The position numbers and the translations under genes were made by a program. The notes beneath the pieces were generated by a model. That model was not told where the DNA came from. It worked only from the letters and a program-made list of their open reading frames with translations, and did not search any database. From Nissolia schottii (taxonomy: Eukaryota; Streptophyta; Magnoliopsida; Fabales; Fabaceae), in contig QANU01067139.1 in the NCBI GenBank assembly GCA_003254905.1, positions 688,315 to 752,314 on the forward strand: DNA of 64,000 bases, written 5' to 3'. How positions within the stretch are numbered: position 1 is the first letter of the stretch; every line of letters begins with the position of its first letter. Shown here one piece after another: positions 21,923-33,804 of the stretch.

Positions 21923-24900
21923 TCAATATGACCTGTTGTTGGGTTTGGAAGATGAAGAAGTTTTGGATTTAGCAAAATCAACTAAATCTTTGAAAAGGGC
22001 ATCTTCTGGCTTCTGTTGTTTGGTTGGGGTGGATGAATTCAGAGACAGATTCTGAGTTTGTCCCACCAAGCTATCATATGAGGAACTGGATCCACTACTT
22101 GAATGAGACCCACCACCTTGTTGCTCAAAAAACTGTTGCCTCTGATTGTGCTTTGACGGTGGCGGTGGAAGGATGCCAGTAGATGGTGTGTCCCAGGGAG
22201 CTGGAGGCAGCTGCTCTGAAGACTTTTTCATGGGAGATGGCTCATCATACATAGGCTGTCCGCTGAAAATTGGTGATGAAGTACTCTTGGCATGAGAAGG
22301 GGGTGAGGAAGACAGTGTGGAGACTGTTGATGAGGTAGGATTAGAGCTAGAATCAAGAGGAACTTCAAATGGAGTTTGTTTTGAGTTTTCATGGGATCCT
22401 CCGGCTTTATATGCATCACCACTGAGATAGTCAACCATGCCAGTGTCAGAGTAGACTGGATTCCTTGATGCTGGTGGTGGGGGAAGAAATGAGTTTATCC
22501 TTGCTGGTTCTGCCTTGTCATAGACTGGTTTCCGGTTCTGTGCATTAGTATCACGTGATGACCTGAAATCATGGTATTGAAATGCTAATTATAATTACGA
22601 AACTAAGATAAAGAGAAACTGCTGAGGGAAGGGGAACAGAGTTTTTATTCATGGTATAGAGGGAAATAAGGTATATATATCAACTATAAAATCAAATGAA
22701 AAAATATTAATTAGCCTATGCCAGAAACCTATTGATGCCCTGCTCACTAAGAAAGATAAAGTAACTACCAGCAGGATTTAATATAATGCAATAATTTTTG
22801 GTATTCACCTATGGGCCAGTTGAGCAAAATCATCTTCTGGCTCGTCATCCTCATCATGGTTTACATTTACAAGTGGCAGTCCTGAAGTTTCCATTCCTTT
22901 TACACCTGTATCAGCAGTTCCATCCACAATATCATCATGTTTCTTAAGTACTCGCTGAAGGCTGTCATTCAGTGCCAATCCCTGACCTAAAAGCTGCTCA
23001 TCCCTGAAAATGAAGCAACCATTACAGCCATTCTTCGTAATTCCACAAAAAAAAGAGACTTCATATTTTGAAATAACTTCTTACGCAGTATTGTTCACAA
23101 GAAGCATCACACGCTTTTGATAAGAACGGCACTGGTCAACAAGGTCAACAATTATTTCCTCCTTCACACCCTGCCATATTATGCTAGAAATATTAGGAAA
23201 CAAATGAAAATTGACAACTTGCCATGGCGGCTTTGCACTGAACAAAGAAATATATTGTAGCAAACAAAAGCATTCAGTTTAAAATATATCTTAGTTCTGC
23301 ACATGCAAGGAACGTTTTCATAGTTCTTACGTTCTGGACCTATTCCTCCAAAAAAAAATTTCAGGTTAGCTACTCTCAAACCTTAGCTAAATACAATATC
23401 TGGACTTAAAATAAGAAAGACCAACAGGAATGGGCCCTGACAGTTTTTTCATTAACATAATAAGTAAATTGATGCTGGATTATTAGGCCTTTGTAATCCA
23501 AGATACATTTCAGGGGTGCGTGCCAGAGGGGGGGGAATGTACTTCTTAAAATCTTAATCAGAATCTCACCAATTCCCAGACAAACAACTTGCTTATTTAT
23601 TTGCATAAATGGGATAAACTGCAGACCCAAATTTCTCCAGTGCTACACAACTAACAGAATATGAAAACATGGTTACAGAAGTACAGCATCTTCAAAGTTC
23701 AAACATATATCATCATAAACAAGAAAAACTGAACGGAGGTTCCAGAATGAAGCTAGCAGATAAGGAACTATAAATGGGGGGAAAAATAATCACCGCAGGG
23801 TCTTTAGGATTCAAGGCACTAAGCATTTCCATCAATACATCAGCTATTCCTTCAGCATTTTGAATCTCTGGCAAACTGATTATAAACAAATTTAGTTAGA
23901 AAGAGACAGAAAAAATGAATGAGAAACCGATTTATAAACCTACAGCAGATGCATCATACTATAGCATCTTTACTGCTTGCAATAAACAAATTCTATTTAT
24001 TAAAATAAAACTACGTATGATAGAGTTCGAGCCAAAGGTATCAGAGTCAGTGATGGACACATGATAAATGGTGCAAAGGAACAAACCAAATAAAATAGAT
24101 TTAACCAGACGGTCATTGAGTGCATAATTACTGACCTGACCTCATAGCATCATTATTACTAGTGTGAGACAGGGTAGCTCCAGCACAAATTTTTAAATGA
24201 TGCAATAATTTTTTTTTTATTTTTCATTATTTAATACCTCTATATTTCTGAGTTTGGGATTACTTGCAATAGGAATTAGACAGATTTATTGTCACTTATG
24301 AATGACTTTAAGATATGCAACAAAGTTAAGGAAACTACCATTAGAGAACTTGGTTTAGAAATGTGATTGAAAAACCAACTATTTAGAGGATTCATTATTA
24401 TGAACTTATGAGCATGCAAAATATGTATAGAATTTATTACGCTTATGCATATAGTTGAGTTTTATAAGATGGGATCGCTACCTACACCGTTAATTATTTA
24501 CATTATGTGGATTCTATAATGACAGTTAGCCACACACAACAAACACAAGGATTAGAACATTAGGAACTATATGGAGCTCAATAAGCACACCTAAGGCCAG
24601 ATTCATCTGACTGAAGAGAAGCCTGGATGGCAGCATCATCATAGTCTACAGCAGAATGAGCAACTGGCTGGGTTTGAGGAGGAGTGAAGAATGGCACACT
24701 ATTCTCTCCACGTGGTGGAAATTCAACTCCAGCAGACTGGCAATTAATAAAAATAAATACATTATCCAAACAAAATATCAATGTTTTAGCTCTGACCCAA
24801 AAATCAACAACTTAATGATATACAATTTTGAACAGAAATTCTTAGATATGTTGTGTGTGCGTGTGTTCGTGCACATACCTGAGGGTGTGGAGGGTTTTGT

Positions 24901-26328
24901 TTACCAAAAAGTACACCATGAAAGAACATTCGTACAGAGCTTGTGCAATGATTATAACTAACTTAATAAAAATAACAAGGAAAACAGAAAAGCTGACTAC
25001 GGGCTAATTATGTCCTGGATTAACGCAGCAACTACGAGAATATGTTGCACAGAGTAAAAAATATATAACATTGATCACATTACTAATCGAAATAATAAAA
25101 ATGTCAATGCATATCAATTTACAGTAGAATTATTGCTTGTAAAAGTAAATCAATGGTCAGAAAGAACTATCCACCTTTAATTCAGTATAGGCTGCATAGT
25201 ATTGGGGATAAAGTCCAGTTGGGCCCCCAAAAGCTTCTTGCCACGTATCAATTAGAATCAGTATCTTTTCCCTCACATTTAAGTCCGGCTGTACAGTTAG
25301 AATAAAAAAATGCAGGGGCAGATAAGAAAGTCTTCCCCTTCCAAAATAACATTGGTAAACCATAAAAGAAATATCCAGTGTCAAAAATTCAATAAATACC
25401 TTCTTCTTCACTATCTTAACCATTTCATGTAGGATATCCCGCTCAATGATCTGCTGAAATACACTTTCACCACAATTTTTACTGAGGGTCTCCAGCACCT
25501 TCATCAAATACCCAAACACAAAGCATCCATGTCAGGCGAAACTGCTTTTTTTACCTTACCTCTGGCACAACTCTACGAATACAAATTTTGAAATTACTTT
25601 ACACCTCATATCTTGTAACCACAGAAGAACAAAAAACATTACTCCCACTGTTACATTTACTTTTAAAAAGTCCAGAAATATAGTAATAACACAATTTAAT
25701 CCGTTATATCGAATTGCATCAAACATTCAATAATTGTCCAAAAGTAACAGAATAGAAATACTGACAAAAAGAGCCAGAAGTTGTATTTTGGGATTTTTAC
25801 TGCCCAAACGCTTCTTAAGTATCTTTAACGCATCCTTTGCTTGCCTGCAAATTTAATTAGTTCAACAGAAAAGATTAGGAAACAACATAATCAAGGAATA
25901 CCCACGAGAAATATCCAAAATAAATATAAAAGAATCAATTAACTAACACACTTGAGATCCAAAACTAAAAAGCAAGATGAAGTTCAAAAGTAACAGTTTC
26001 ACTTTTGGTGTAATACTGGCAGGAGGTAAGGAACCTAGTTTGACTTCAAATGATTGGTTGGAAAAATAATATAGTAATATTCATGAATCAAAAGCATACT
26101 CCCCAATCAATAGCTTGTCCCAATCACAAGTGTTAGTATCAAGTTCAAAAGGAGCAGACTTTAGAAATCCATTGATGATAAGAGTGACATAAAGAAAACA
26201 GAAGAGAAGAATATATACTTAGGGTCCATATTGATGATATCACAGAGCTCAATGTTAATTGCCCAGTCAGGACCAATGAGCATGTCACTGGTTGCTCTCT
26301 CAGCACATGCAGCTGCATTGTTAGCCAT
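21923..26328 (-). CDS. TOL3: TOM1-LIKE (TOL) protein, VHS-GAT ubiquitin adaptor
   Basis: This complete gene has coding exons 26328-26219, 25844-25766, 25498-25400, 25288-25175, 24736-24591, 23875-23794, 23170-23085, 23003-22809 and 22562-21923 (1551 nt, 516 aa). TOL proteins are the plant counterpart of ESCRT-0: they bind ubiquitinated plasma-membrane cargo and pass it to the endosomal ESCRT pathway for vacuolar degradation. The VHS domain starts at [20 protein letters not shown] and contains [29 protein letters not shown] and DTWQEAFGG (to about residue 134). SAGVEFPPR and [11 protein letters not shown] follow. The GAT domain (about 180-270) contains [20 protein letters not shown] and [17 protein letters not shown]. 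The tail is Ser/Pro-rich and ends [20 protein letters not shown], as in the TOL3/TOL4 group. The start lies 4 nt after a splice acceptor. Subgroup is clear; TOL3 versus TOL4/5 is not decided. Confidence 0.94.
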
Positions 26329-26332
26329 TTCT

Positions 26333-26790
26333 CTGCAAAATACAAACCCCAGAATCACATCAACAACAACAACAACAACGAAATAATATCATCAACAAGA
26401 AAGGCACGTGGATATATACGATCACTAATCCACAATACACAAAATTAAAGCTCATACGGTCAAATTTAATCGGTGAATCAACAATCTAGGAGTAGAGATC
26501 GGATGATGAAAGCAACCCGAAAACCCTATAGTCGATTCGAGCTGAGTTGAGTAGAAAGAAAAAAGAGGGCAAAATAATAATAGTATTTTATAGTGAGGGG
26601 AAGGAACTTCTTACCTGTGAAGAAACAACAGCTGAATTGAATAGAATCGAATCGAATCGAATCGAGAATCAGAACTGAGAAGCTGAGGATTTGGAATTGG
26701 AATGAATCAGAAACTGAGATGAGATCAGATGAAGGACTAGGAGATCGCTCCAATTGGGGATTTTGGGGACCGACTTTTTTCACTTTCGTT
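26333..26790 (-). other. 5' UTR intron and first exon of the TOL gene
   Basis: A TTTTGCAG acceptor at 26334-26333 sits just before the start codon. A strong donor, CACAG|GTAAGAAG, is at 26614-26613. The leader exon therefore runs from 26615 to about 26780 and holds a (GAATC)n-type repeat (about 26645-26667). Leader introns in such housekeeping genes often raise expression; that effect is inferred. Confidence 0.6.
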
Positions 26791-26799
26791 CTTTTCCTT

Positions 26800-28070
26800 T
26801 CCTTCTCACCACCCTCTCTTCTTTTTTATTTCTCTTTTTTGTGATGTTATTAATTTTAATATCGCCACGTATTCCCGAGTATTTTTTATTACATTGAAAT
26901 TATTAATTATCAGCATCGATGCTTCTTATTTCCTTGGAAAAGGGACAAGGCTGGGTTGATTAAAATATGAATTAGAATATTAAATTGGAATTAATATTTG
27001 GTGGATGCTTCTTATTTTGACTTTTGGCCGTAGGGTGGAATAAAAGGATCGAAAGTCGTTTTCCCAATTCGTAACCGCGTTTTTCCTTTCTTTCTTTCGT
27101 TCTTTTGTTTCTGGTGATCCACGCCTACGCGGGCTGCCATTGGACTTCGGAATTAAGAGAGAGGTCAACAAGCGAGAACTCCCTTCCCTTGGAACCTCAT
27201 CGTCTTCTGTGCTGGGGATTGACTTAATCCACCTGCCGGTCTTATTTTCTTTTTTATATTTACTTATGAAAATATTATTACATCATCGTAGTCCTTTATT
27301 TGATTTTAAAATGTATCTCCTCTTTCATATTAGAGCTTGATATAATTATACGCTATCACATCAATAAAAGCAAAAGTTATTATTTCTTTTATTTTTTATT
27401 TTTAGACACATTGTTAATTTAATTATTTAAATATAAATTGCATTTATTTATAAATAAATAAATTACATGTTACATTTAGATACATTAAATCTAAAAAATA
27501 TGAAAGAATAAAGCCACTTTTGTTGATGCACTTTTCAACCATTACAATGTAAAACTCTTGCACACTAAAAGAGCGTAAAAATTAATCCCTTAAAAGTACT
27601 AAACCCAGCTTGGGGGGCAGTTCACAACTCGCTTTGAGAAGACGAATTAGTTATGGGCTTCATTCATCCATCATCTTTAACAGCCCAACAAACATAGAGA
27701 ATGGCAAGGTGTGGTCTTATTAGACCCAAAAAAAAAAATGTCCCACAAACAACTGCAGACTGAAACTTGTCAGGTCATGAAATTGTCACCAATATCATTT
27801 CGTGCTCATAATGACAGGCCCATAAAATTATCGGTTAAACTCTTCACTTATTTCCATTCTGTACCAATAGCCTTCTTCTTAAATTAATTCAAATCAAATT
27901 ATTTTTTATTTATAAACGTTCTAGACAGTGCATGTGAATATCATTATTTAAGTGTAAAGTCGGCATTCGTTAAAAGGCAATCCCTGTCATATTCGCCCTT
28001 TTCTTTGGTGAGCATACAAACAAAGTTCTCCCAAACTGCGTTGTTATTTTTATTTCTATAAGTTATGGTG
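26800..28070. other. Intergenic, no gene seen
   Basis: AT-rich spacer beyond the TOL promoter. Short open frames near 26980-27340 have no supporting motif. Confidence 0.45.
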
Positions 28071-28074
28071 AGGT

Positions 28075-28215
28075 TGGCACCAATCATCGTTAAGACATAT
28101 TTTTAAGCTTTTTGAGTGTTTATAATCATCTATTAAAGTGATTTTTACATTAACCGCCGGAGTCGAACCTGCATTCTATTAGGATGAGTCGTTTACCAAC
28201 TATTAGTGACAAAAG
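28075..28215 (-). mobile_element. Possible tRNA-derived SINE or tRNA-like fragment
   Basis: On the minus strand an A-box-like TAGTTGGTAA (28202-28193) is followed about 35 nt later by a perfect B box, GGTTCGACTCC (28169-28159). That is the layout of an internal RNA polymerase III promoter. The surrounding sequence does not fold as a full tRNA cloverleaf on inspection, so a SINE head or tRNA pseudogene is more likely. No target duplication was found. Confidence 0.4.
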
Positions 28216-29032
28216 TTTTGGGCTTCAGCTGATGGTTATATGTTGGCTTGTTATATGTGCTTAAATGGGAAAATTAAAAATTGGGAGTTGAATACTTCTG
28301 CATCATCAATCGGCTCATTTTTCAAATTATGAATAACTTAAAATTTCAATTTTTTTTGCTAACAAGGAAATGTATGAGAATTTATTTTGACAGAGATAAT
28401 TTCAAATTAATACCCCCACAGCCTTGTGAAAACATACACGCGTGTTTTATTATTGTTTAGTTCATGCTCATGGATCACTCGAATTATATCTGTAACAATT
28501 ATTTGAACAGCAAGACCCAACTCATATACAAAATGTTTCGATTGTGTATTCATGATCATCTCATGACATAGATAAGAAAAAGAAATGCCTTACTTTTTGT
28601 AATTTTACCTGAACTTTGGTATATATATTAAAAAAAAAGGGTAAGATAAAGAACAAAAGGAACGTATTAATCAAAAATAATAAAAAAATAAAAGGAACAT
28701 ACAAGCTTGTTAAAACTTCTCTAGGAGAAAATAAAAACCCACGCTCTCACTTTGCATACTTGCTTATAATCTGGCTTTGTCATCAGTAAGTAAAACTATA
28801 ATTACAGTGATACTCGTACGAGTTTTTATCTTCACAAATATTTTGAGAGACTCAAAGGAGAGCTTCTCTAAATTGTTTATAAAAAGTCACAAAGGAATCA
28901 AAAGTATTGTGGCGTGGCTTGCATGAGTCTATGTGGACTTTATGAAGATAAAGTCTGCAAGTATCATCTTCATCACATGAATACGTGCATATCATGTGGG
29001 CACTGTCTGTGGTTCACCACCAGAGACATCTC

Positions 29033-31210
29033 TTATTTTCGTGTTTGCTTTTTGGGTTTGCGGATGAAGGGCCAGCAATAACCACCACTCTTCTCATTCC
29101 TGCAATGCATCCTGAAATTAATTAGTACTATTTGATTTGATAAAGATAAACACATGATATCCCACATTCAAGTGAATAATTGTATTAAGTGTAGGTGCAG
29201 GGTCTGATGTTATTAGCGGTAAAGAGACATTAAATCATTCAATTGCCCGTACCTATCAGTTTAAGTTTTTTTTTAAGAGAGATGGTTACATACTAGCAAG
29301 CAATGTAGTTACTATGCATAATTTCTTGAGCAATTTGCTCTTAGTCAAAGTAGACGCTAGTTTGCTTTAAAAATAGTTATGCGATGAATCAGATTAGTAA
29401 GAGACAAAAATAATTGCATGTAGCAAACAAACAAGGCCAAACTGTATCTATCTCCTTTTACTTTGTCTATCAACACATACATGACCCTTCCTTACTTTTT
29501 GCCTCTGAAATTCCCCCAAATCAGACGTGGGATTTGATTTAAAGTCCTTAAAAGAAGCACCAAAGGACATTTTCAATCAAAATAACCGGTGCCATAGCAC
29601 CTTTAACCGTGACATGGTCACGGATTGACAGTGGTATAACAAGGCACCCGATGTTAAAGGAAAAAACCAATCTATATCCGACAACATGTGCCTGTTTTAA
29701 CTTTTCTTTTATTGTTTCAAAGTACTGGGACCGATTGCTACAACCATGATAGTAGTACTTTCAAGCAAAGAGATTCTCTAAGAACTGGATAAATTTGAAG
29801 CATAAACAACTGAATATTCTGACTTCTAATTAGAACCAAACAAGCAACGGAAAACTCTACAAGGTCCAAACAACGGCAAGAAAACATAGATTCATTGTAA
29901 CTTCCATATAAAAAGAAAACAAAAAATCTGTTTCATGTTCAACTTTGAAAATACAGAATTTGTTCAATATGCAGCAACTAAGAACAAAAAGATCACAGAA
30001 TCATAGAAATGATATGGAGAGTTTGAATCTACATGAGCTGCTTATAGGCTGGCTGATTTCTGTTTTCTTTATTATTATTTTTCTCCATTTTTCAGAATTT
30101 TGTGAAAGAAATAATAAAATCAGTAAAAGTATCTTCCACAAAATCGCGGAAACAAAAACTAAATCAAAGGACAAGAAATGGAAACAAAAATCAAACAAGC
30201 CCAACAACTCTATAACTAACCCCTGACCAAATTAGAGAATAATGGATCCTCCCAATTAGAATTCTCGTCATGTGTATCTTGAGGATTAAGAGAACATGGC
30301 ACCAATCACCTAAATCTCCATCATTTTTAAACATGTACAATTCAATTTGTCAACAGGCTAATTTGAATTGTTAGGAACACACACAACACACAAACCTTGA
30401 ATTACTAGTGCTGCTGGTGCTGTTGCTGCTACTGCTACCGGAGCTCTTGCTGCTTCTGCTATTGGCACTACTGGAAACACCACTATCACTCTCCTTAGAC
30501 ACCGAATTAGGGCTCTTCTTCCACCACTCCTTATCAACACCGCCACCACTCTTCACTGATCCATCAGACCCCGTCGGCGGCCGCGGCGAAACTTTTGATG
30601 AACAGCCATTATTATTAGCAGATAACTCCTCCTTCTTATTCTTATTCTTCTTCTTGTTGCTCTTCTTCTTGTTCTTAGATCCACCAAAAGTAAGAGGCAA
30701 CCGCAACCCCATCTTGATGTAGAACCCACCACCACCTGATCCATGATCAATTGACCCGCTTCTCTTCACTTTTCTGCTACCACTACCTTTCAGTTTCCTC
30801 TCATCCACAGCAGTGTTCTCTTGCTGTGTTCGCTGCTGTACCCTGTGGTGCTCAACGAGATCCTTCAAGGAAAGCTCGTAATTTGACTCTGGCATGTTCT
30901 TAACCATGTCCATGAGCTCCCTCTGCCCCTTCACGATGGCTTGTGTTCTCGAAGCAGGGGAGAGGCTCCTGTAATGGCCGCTTCTGCCGTCATGGGGGCT
31001 CGCCGGAGGGCTCGTTGTCCACAAGGGCGGTGAACACATGCCAGCTTCTTCTTCCTCCTTGGACTCTGTTTCTGCTTTGTAAGGCCAGAAACCGGAGTTG
31101 GTGGGTTCCCATGTGGTGTAGTAGCTGCTGTGGTGCGCTCTGCTTCTGTTGGTCTTTTGATCGAACAGTTGGAGTGCGTGAGAGGGTTGGTGTGTTCTCG
31201 GATCCAGCAT
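29033..31210 (-). CDS. Plant-specific Ser/Lys-rich protein of unknown function
   Basis: The model has two exons, 31210-30396 and 29111-29033, 894 nt in total, 297 aa. Exon 1 alone would run on to FVCCVCS and stop. However, its end, TCAAG|GTTTGTG, is a donor, and 1.28 kb downstream TTAATTTCAG opens a frame reading MHCRNEKSGGYCWPFIRKPK and ending QTRK. The phase is preserved. The conserved-looking core (about residues 75-120) is RSLSPASRTQAIVKGQREL, MVKNMPESNYELSLKDLVEH. The middle carries a Lys/Asn-rich run (KKKSNKKKNKNKK) that could act as a nuclear localisation signal. The C-terminal third is Ser/Gly-rich and probably disordered. I know similar uncharacterised plant proteins by the SPASR...MPES...LSLKDLVEH core but no function. 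No membrane or signal sequence is visible. Confidence 0.7.
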
Positions 31211-31219
31211 GGCGTCTTT

Positions 31220-32900
31220 GTTTGTTAATGTTGGTTCTCTGTTTTTCTCTGATATAACGTTGCTGTTGTGGTGGTTGTTGTTATGTGTGTGATGATGTAT
31301 TCACCGACGACACGGTTGGCAGAGGAGAGAATGGGAACTGGAATTAATTTCTTGGCAGCAAAGATATATTGAATAGTGGAGAGAGAATTAAATTGTGGGT
31401 TTGGGATCCTAAAAGTCAAGGAATTCTAGATGGGGGTGTGCTGGTGATGATGGATATATGGAGGCCCTTTCTCTTTCACATCTCTCTCTTTTTTTCTTGC
31501 TTTGTCTTCTTTCATGTACTCTTGTTTTTATTTTTTCATTTTTTATATTTTTTAGCATGGAGTAAACATGGTTTTATGCATAAATATTTAATGAAATTTT
31601 GACTTTTTAAATTATTTAATCATCTCTAGCTATAGTTGTTCTCACCTAATGTATCAAGTTGTATTAGTCCTCTTAAATCTTGGTTATGAGCGACGATAAG
31701 TTGTATTTACAAAGACATTATGGTGTTTATGTTAGTGTTGAGTCTAAGAAATTTTATATGTAAGGAGAGAGATTCTCTTACCATGAGATGTGAAACGTTA
31801 AGAGTTGTTACATACTTAGGATTGTCGAATGATAATTTAATGGTTTTGAAGAAGATATTTCTCGATTCTTTTTTTATAAATATTAGATGGTTAGAATCAT
31901 TAAAGATCTATTATCATTAAAAGTTTAACTTATATATTATAACATTATATATAATAACTTTACAATGTCAATCATTAAAAATGCAAAAAAAAAAGTGTTA
32001 AATAGTTGTGAATAATTATTATGGTAGATGTTACTTATTATGATTTGACAATTTTTTTTAATTCTATTTGTTTACATTATTTTCTATTATTAGTATATAG
32101 AAAGTAAACTCTATTTATAACTAAATATCGCTATCTAAAATCCACTATATTGTAACTAATTTGTAAGTGCTAATATTTTTCATTTTCAGAAGTGGAACTT
32201 AAAACATTATTTGAGGATAAATAAGTGGTAAACTACTCAAATCAAGGAAGTGCAGTTTTGACTTTGAGTATAAAAAACAGAAAAAGCTTATTTCTAAGTC
32301 TTATTCCCATATTTTTCATTTTTTTTTTATGGAAGGAAAACTCTCCATGTCGCCTTCCAGCCCACTTGTATTGGGGAATTGCCAACAAATTATCATCTTG
32401 AGGTCCAATATGCACCCACTCACATAAGGTAAAAGCTAAATCTATGGCCATAAATTAAATCTAAAAGCAAAATTTTACACGTAAAAGAAAAGGAACGATT
32501 TGAGGTAGCTAGGAATCTCTCTCTCACTTTAAACAATGGCCACGCAATATTTAATCAAATTATTAGAAAGAGCCGTTACCCATAAAAATGAAGCAAATCA
32601 ATCAATGTTTTCAAGATTAGAGAGGGATTGCGCTTATTATGTGGGGCTAGTTCGTTTTATAACTTCGGCTACTATGGCTATGGCTTTTTCATGTCTGCCA
32701 TATCTTTTTATTAGGAGTTGTTGATGATGAGATTAAGGAAAGCCCACTCCTCTTTAATGTTAGTTTAATTTGTTTTATACAATGACCGTTGCATGCATTT
32801 TTGTTTTCAGATTCTACTTTCACTCATTTTTTTATTTTTTTAAGATTTTGTGAAAGATATATAAAAAAATAGGACAGGAAGCAAATTGATACAACAAATA
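31220..32900. other. Intergenic, no supported gene
   Basis: Promoter side of the preceding gene and AT-rich spacer. A 62-codon frame at 32536-32724 (MATQYLIKLLERAVTHKNEA at the start) is unassigned and stands alone without promoter or homology evidence. Confidence 0.4.
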
Positions 32901-32911
32901 AAAAACAAAAA

Positions 32912-33800
32912 TGTTAAGAATAATGATATTAAATTTTGATTGATTTGATTTGTAATTGATTGTAATTTGTTTTTGGCCGTTGAGTTTTGGCAGTTACGTT
33001 TTCCGCCTATAAATAGGATAAATTGGCAGTTAGGTTTTTCTCCTATATTTTTCTGTGCCTCATTTATCTGTTTCTCCACGATGTTTAACATGGTATCAGA
33101 GTCATTGCACGCCACCTCCACCTTTGCCGCTACTCCTCCATTCTCTCCCCTGACTCCTCCGAGAAGAACTCCGAGCGCGTCCCCGCACCGCTCTCCGAGG
33201 TCGAATCCACCGCCGAGTTCATCTTCCACGTCACTGTCGCTATCCAAGACCCGTCGTCGTCGTCGTTGCCAGATCAAAATGCTCTTCTCCAAGCCTCCTA
33301 TGTTACCTATCGCTGCCTCCGTGCAGTCTTTGAGGTTGCCTATTGCTGCTTCCATGCAGTCTTCGATGTTGCCTGCCGCTGCCTCTATGCGGTCTCCGAT
33401 GTTGCCTATCGTTGCCGCTACCTCCGTCCAGTCTCCGATGTTGCCTATCGCTGCCTCTGTGCAGTCCCCGATGTTTTCCGTACAAGTCCTTGGCTCCGCT
33501 CTTGTTTTCCCTTAACAACATTTGCTTGTGACAAGCTCAAAGCTCTAAAAGCTCGTGGAGCTTTAGCTCGAGGGAGGGTGTTAAGAATAATGATATTAAA
33601 TTTTGATTGATTTGATTTGCAATTGATTGTAATTTATTTTTTGCTGTTGAGTTTTGGCAGTTAGGTTTTCCACCTATAAATAGGCTCATCTTCTATTGTA
33701 AATTGACAATGTAAATAATACAATTGTTATTTCTCTATTATCTATCTTTCTCCTATATTTTTCTGTGCTCCATTTATCTGTTTCTCCATGATGTTTAACA
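32912..33800. mobile_element. TRIM-type miniature LTR retrotransposon fossil, 889 bp
   Basis: Two terminal repeats, both TGTTAAGAATAATG...TGTTTAACA, lie at 32912-33090 and 33589-33800. They share TATA-like CCTATAAATAGG and the segment TCTCCTATATTTTTCTGTGC, but differ in length. Directly after the first is a primer-binding site TGGTATCAGAGTC, complementary to initiator tRNA-Met. Directly before the second is a purine tract CGAGGGAGGG. The 498-bp interior has no gag-pol and carries 33-bp tandem repeats. Flanks are A-rich and a CAAAA duplication is possible but not certain. Size, PBS, PPT and lack of pol define a TRIM, a non-autonomous element copied by a helper. The length difference between LTRs suggests an old copy. 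Confidence 0.85.
33300..33470 (+). repeat. 33-bp tandem repeat inside the TRIM
   Basis: Five consecutive units of 33, 33, 33, 39 and 33 bp follow the pattern ATGTTGCCTATCGCTGCCTC then CGTGCAGTCTCCG. Because the unit length is divisible by three, the plus frame reads a run of MLPIAASVQSP-like peptides. The repeat is GC-richer than its surroundings. Confidence 0.85.
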
Positions 33801-33804
33801 CAAA

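Noticed and set aside
30408-30722. 104-aa Leu-rich plus-strand frame
   Set aside because: Antisense of Ser- and Lys-rich repeats in the minus-strand gene; the Leu runs are the complement of those codons.
32967-33515. 182-aa frame in the TRIM as a host gene
   Set aside because: It begins in the first LTR and runs through the primer site and tandem repeats of a retrotransposon, so it belongs to the element.
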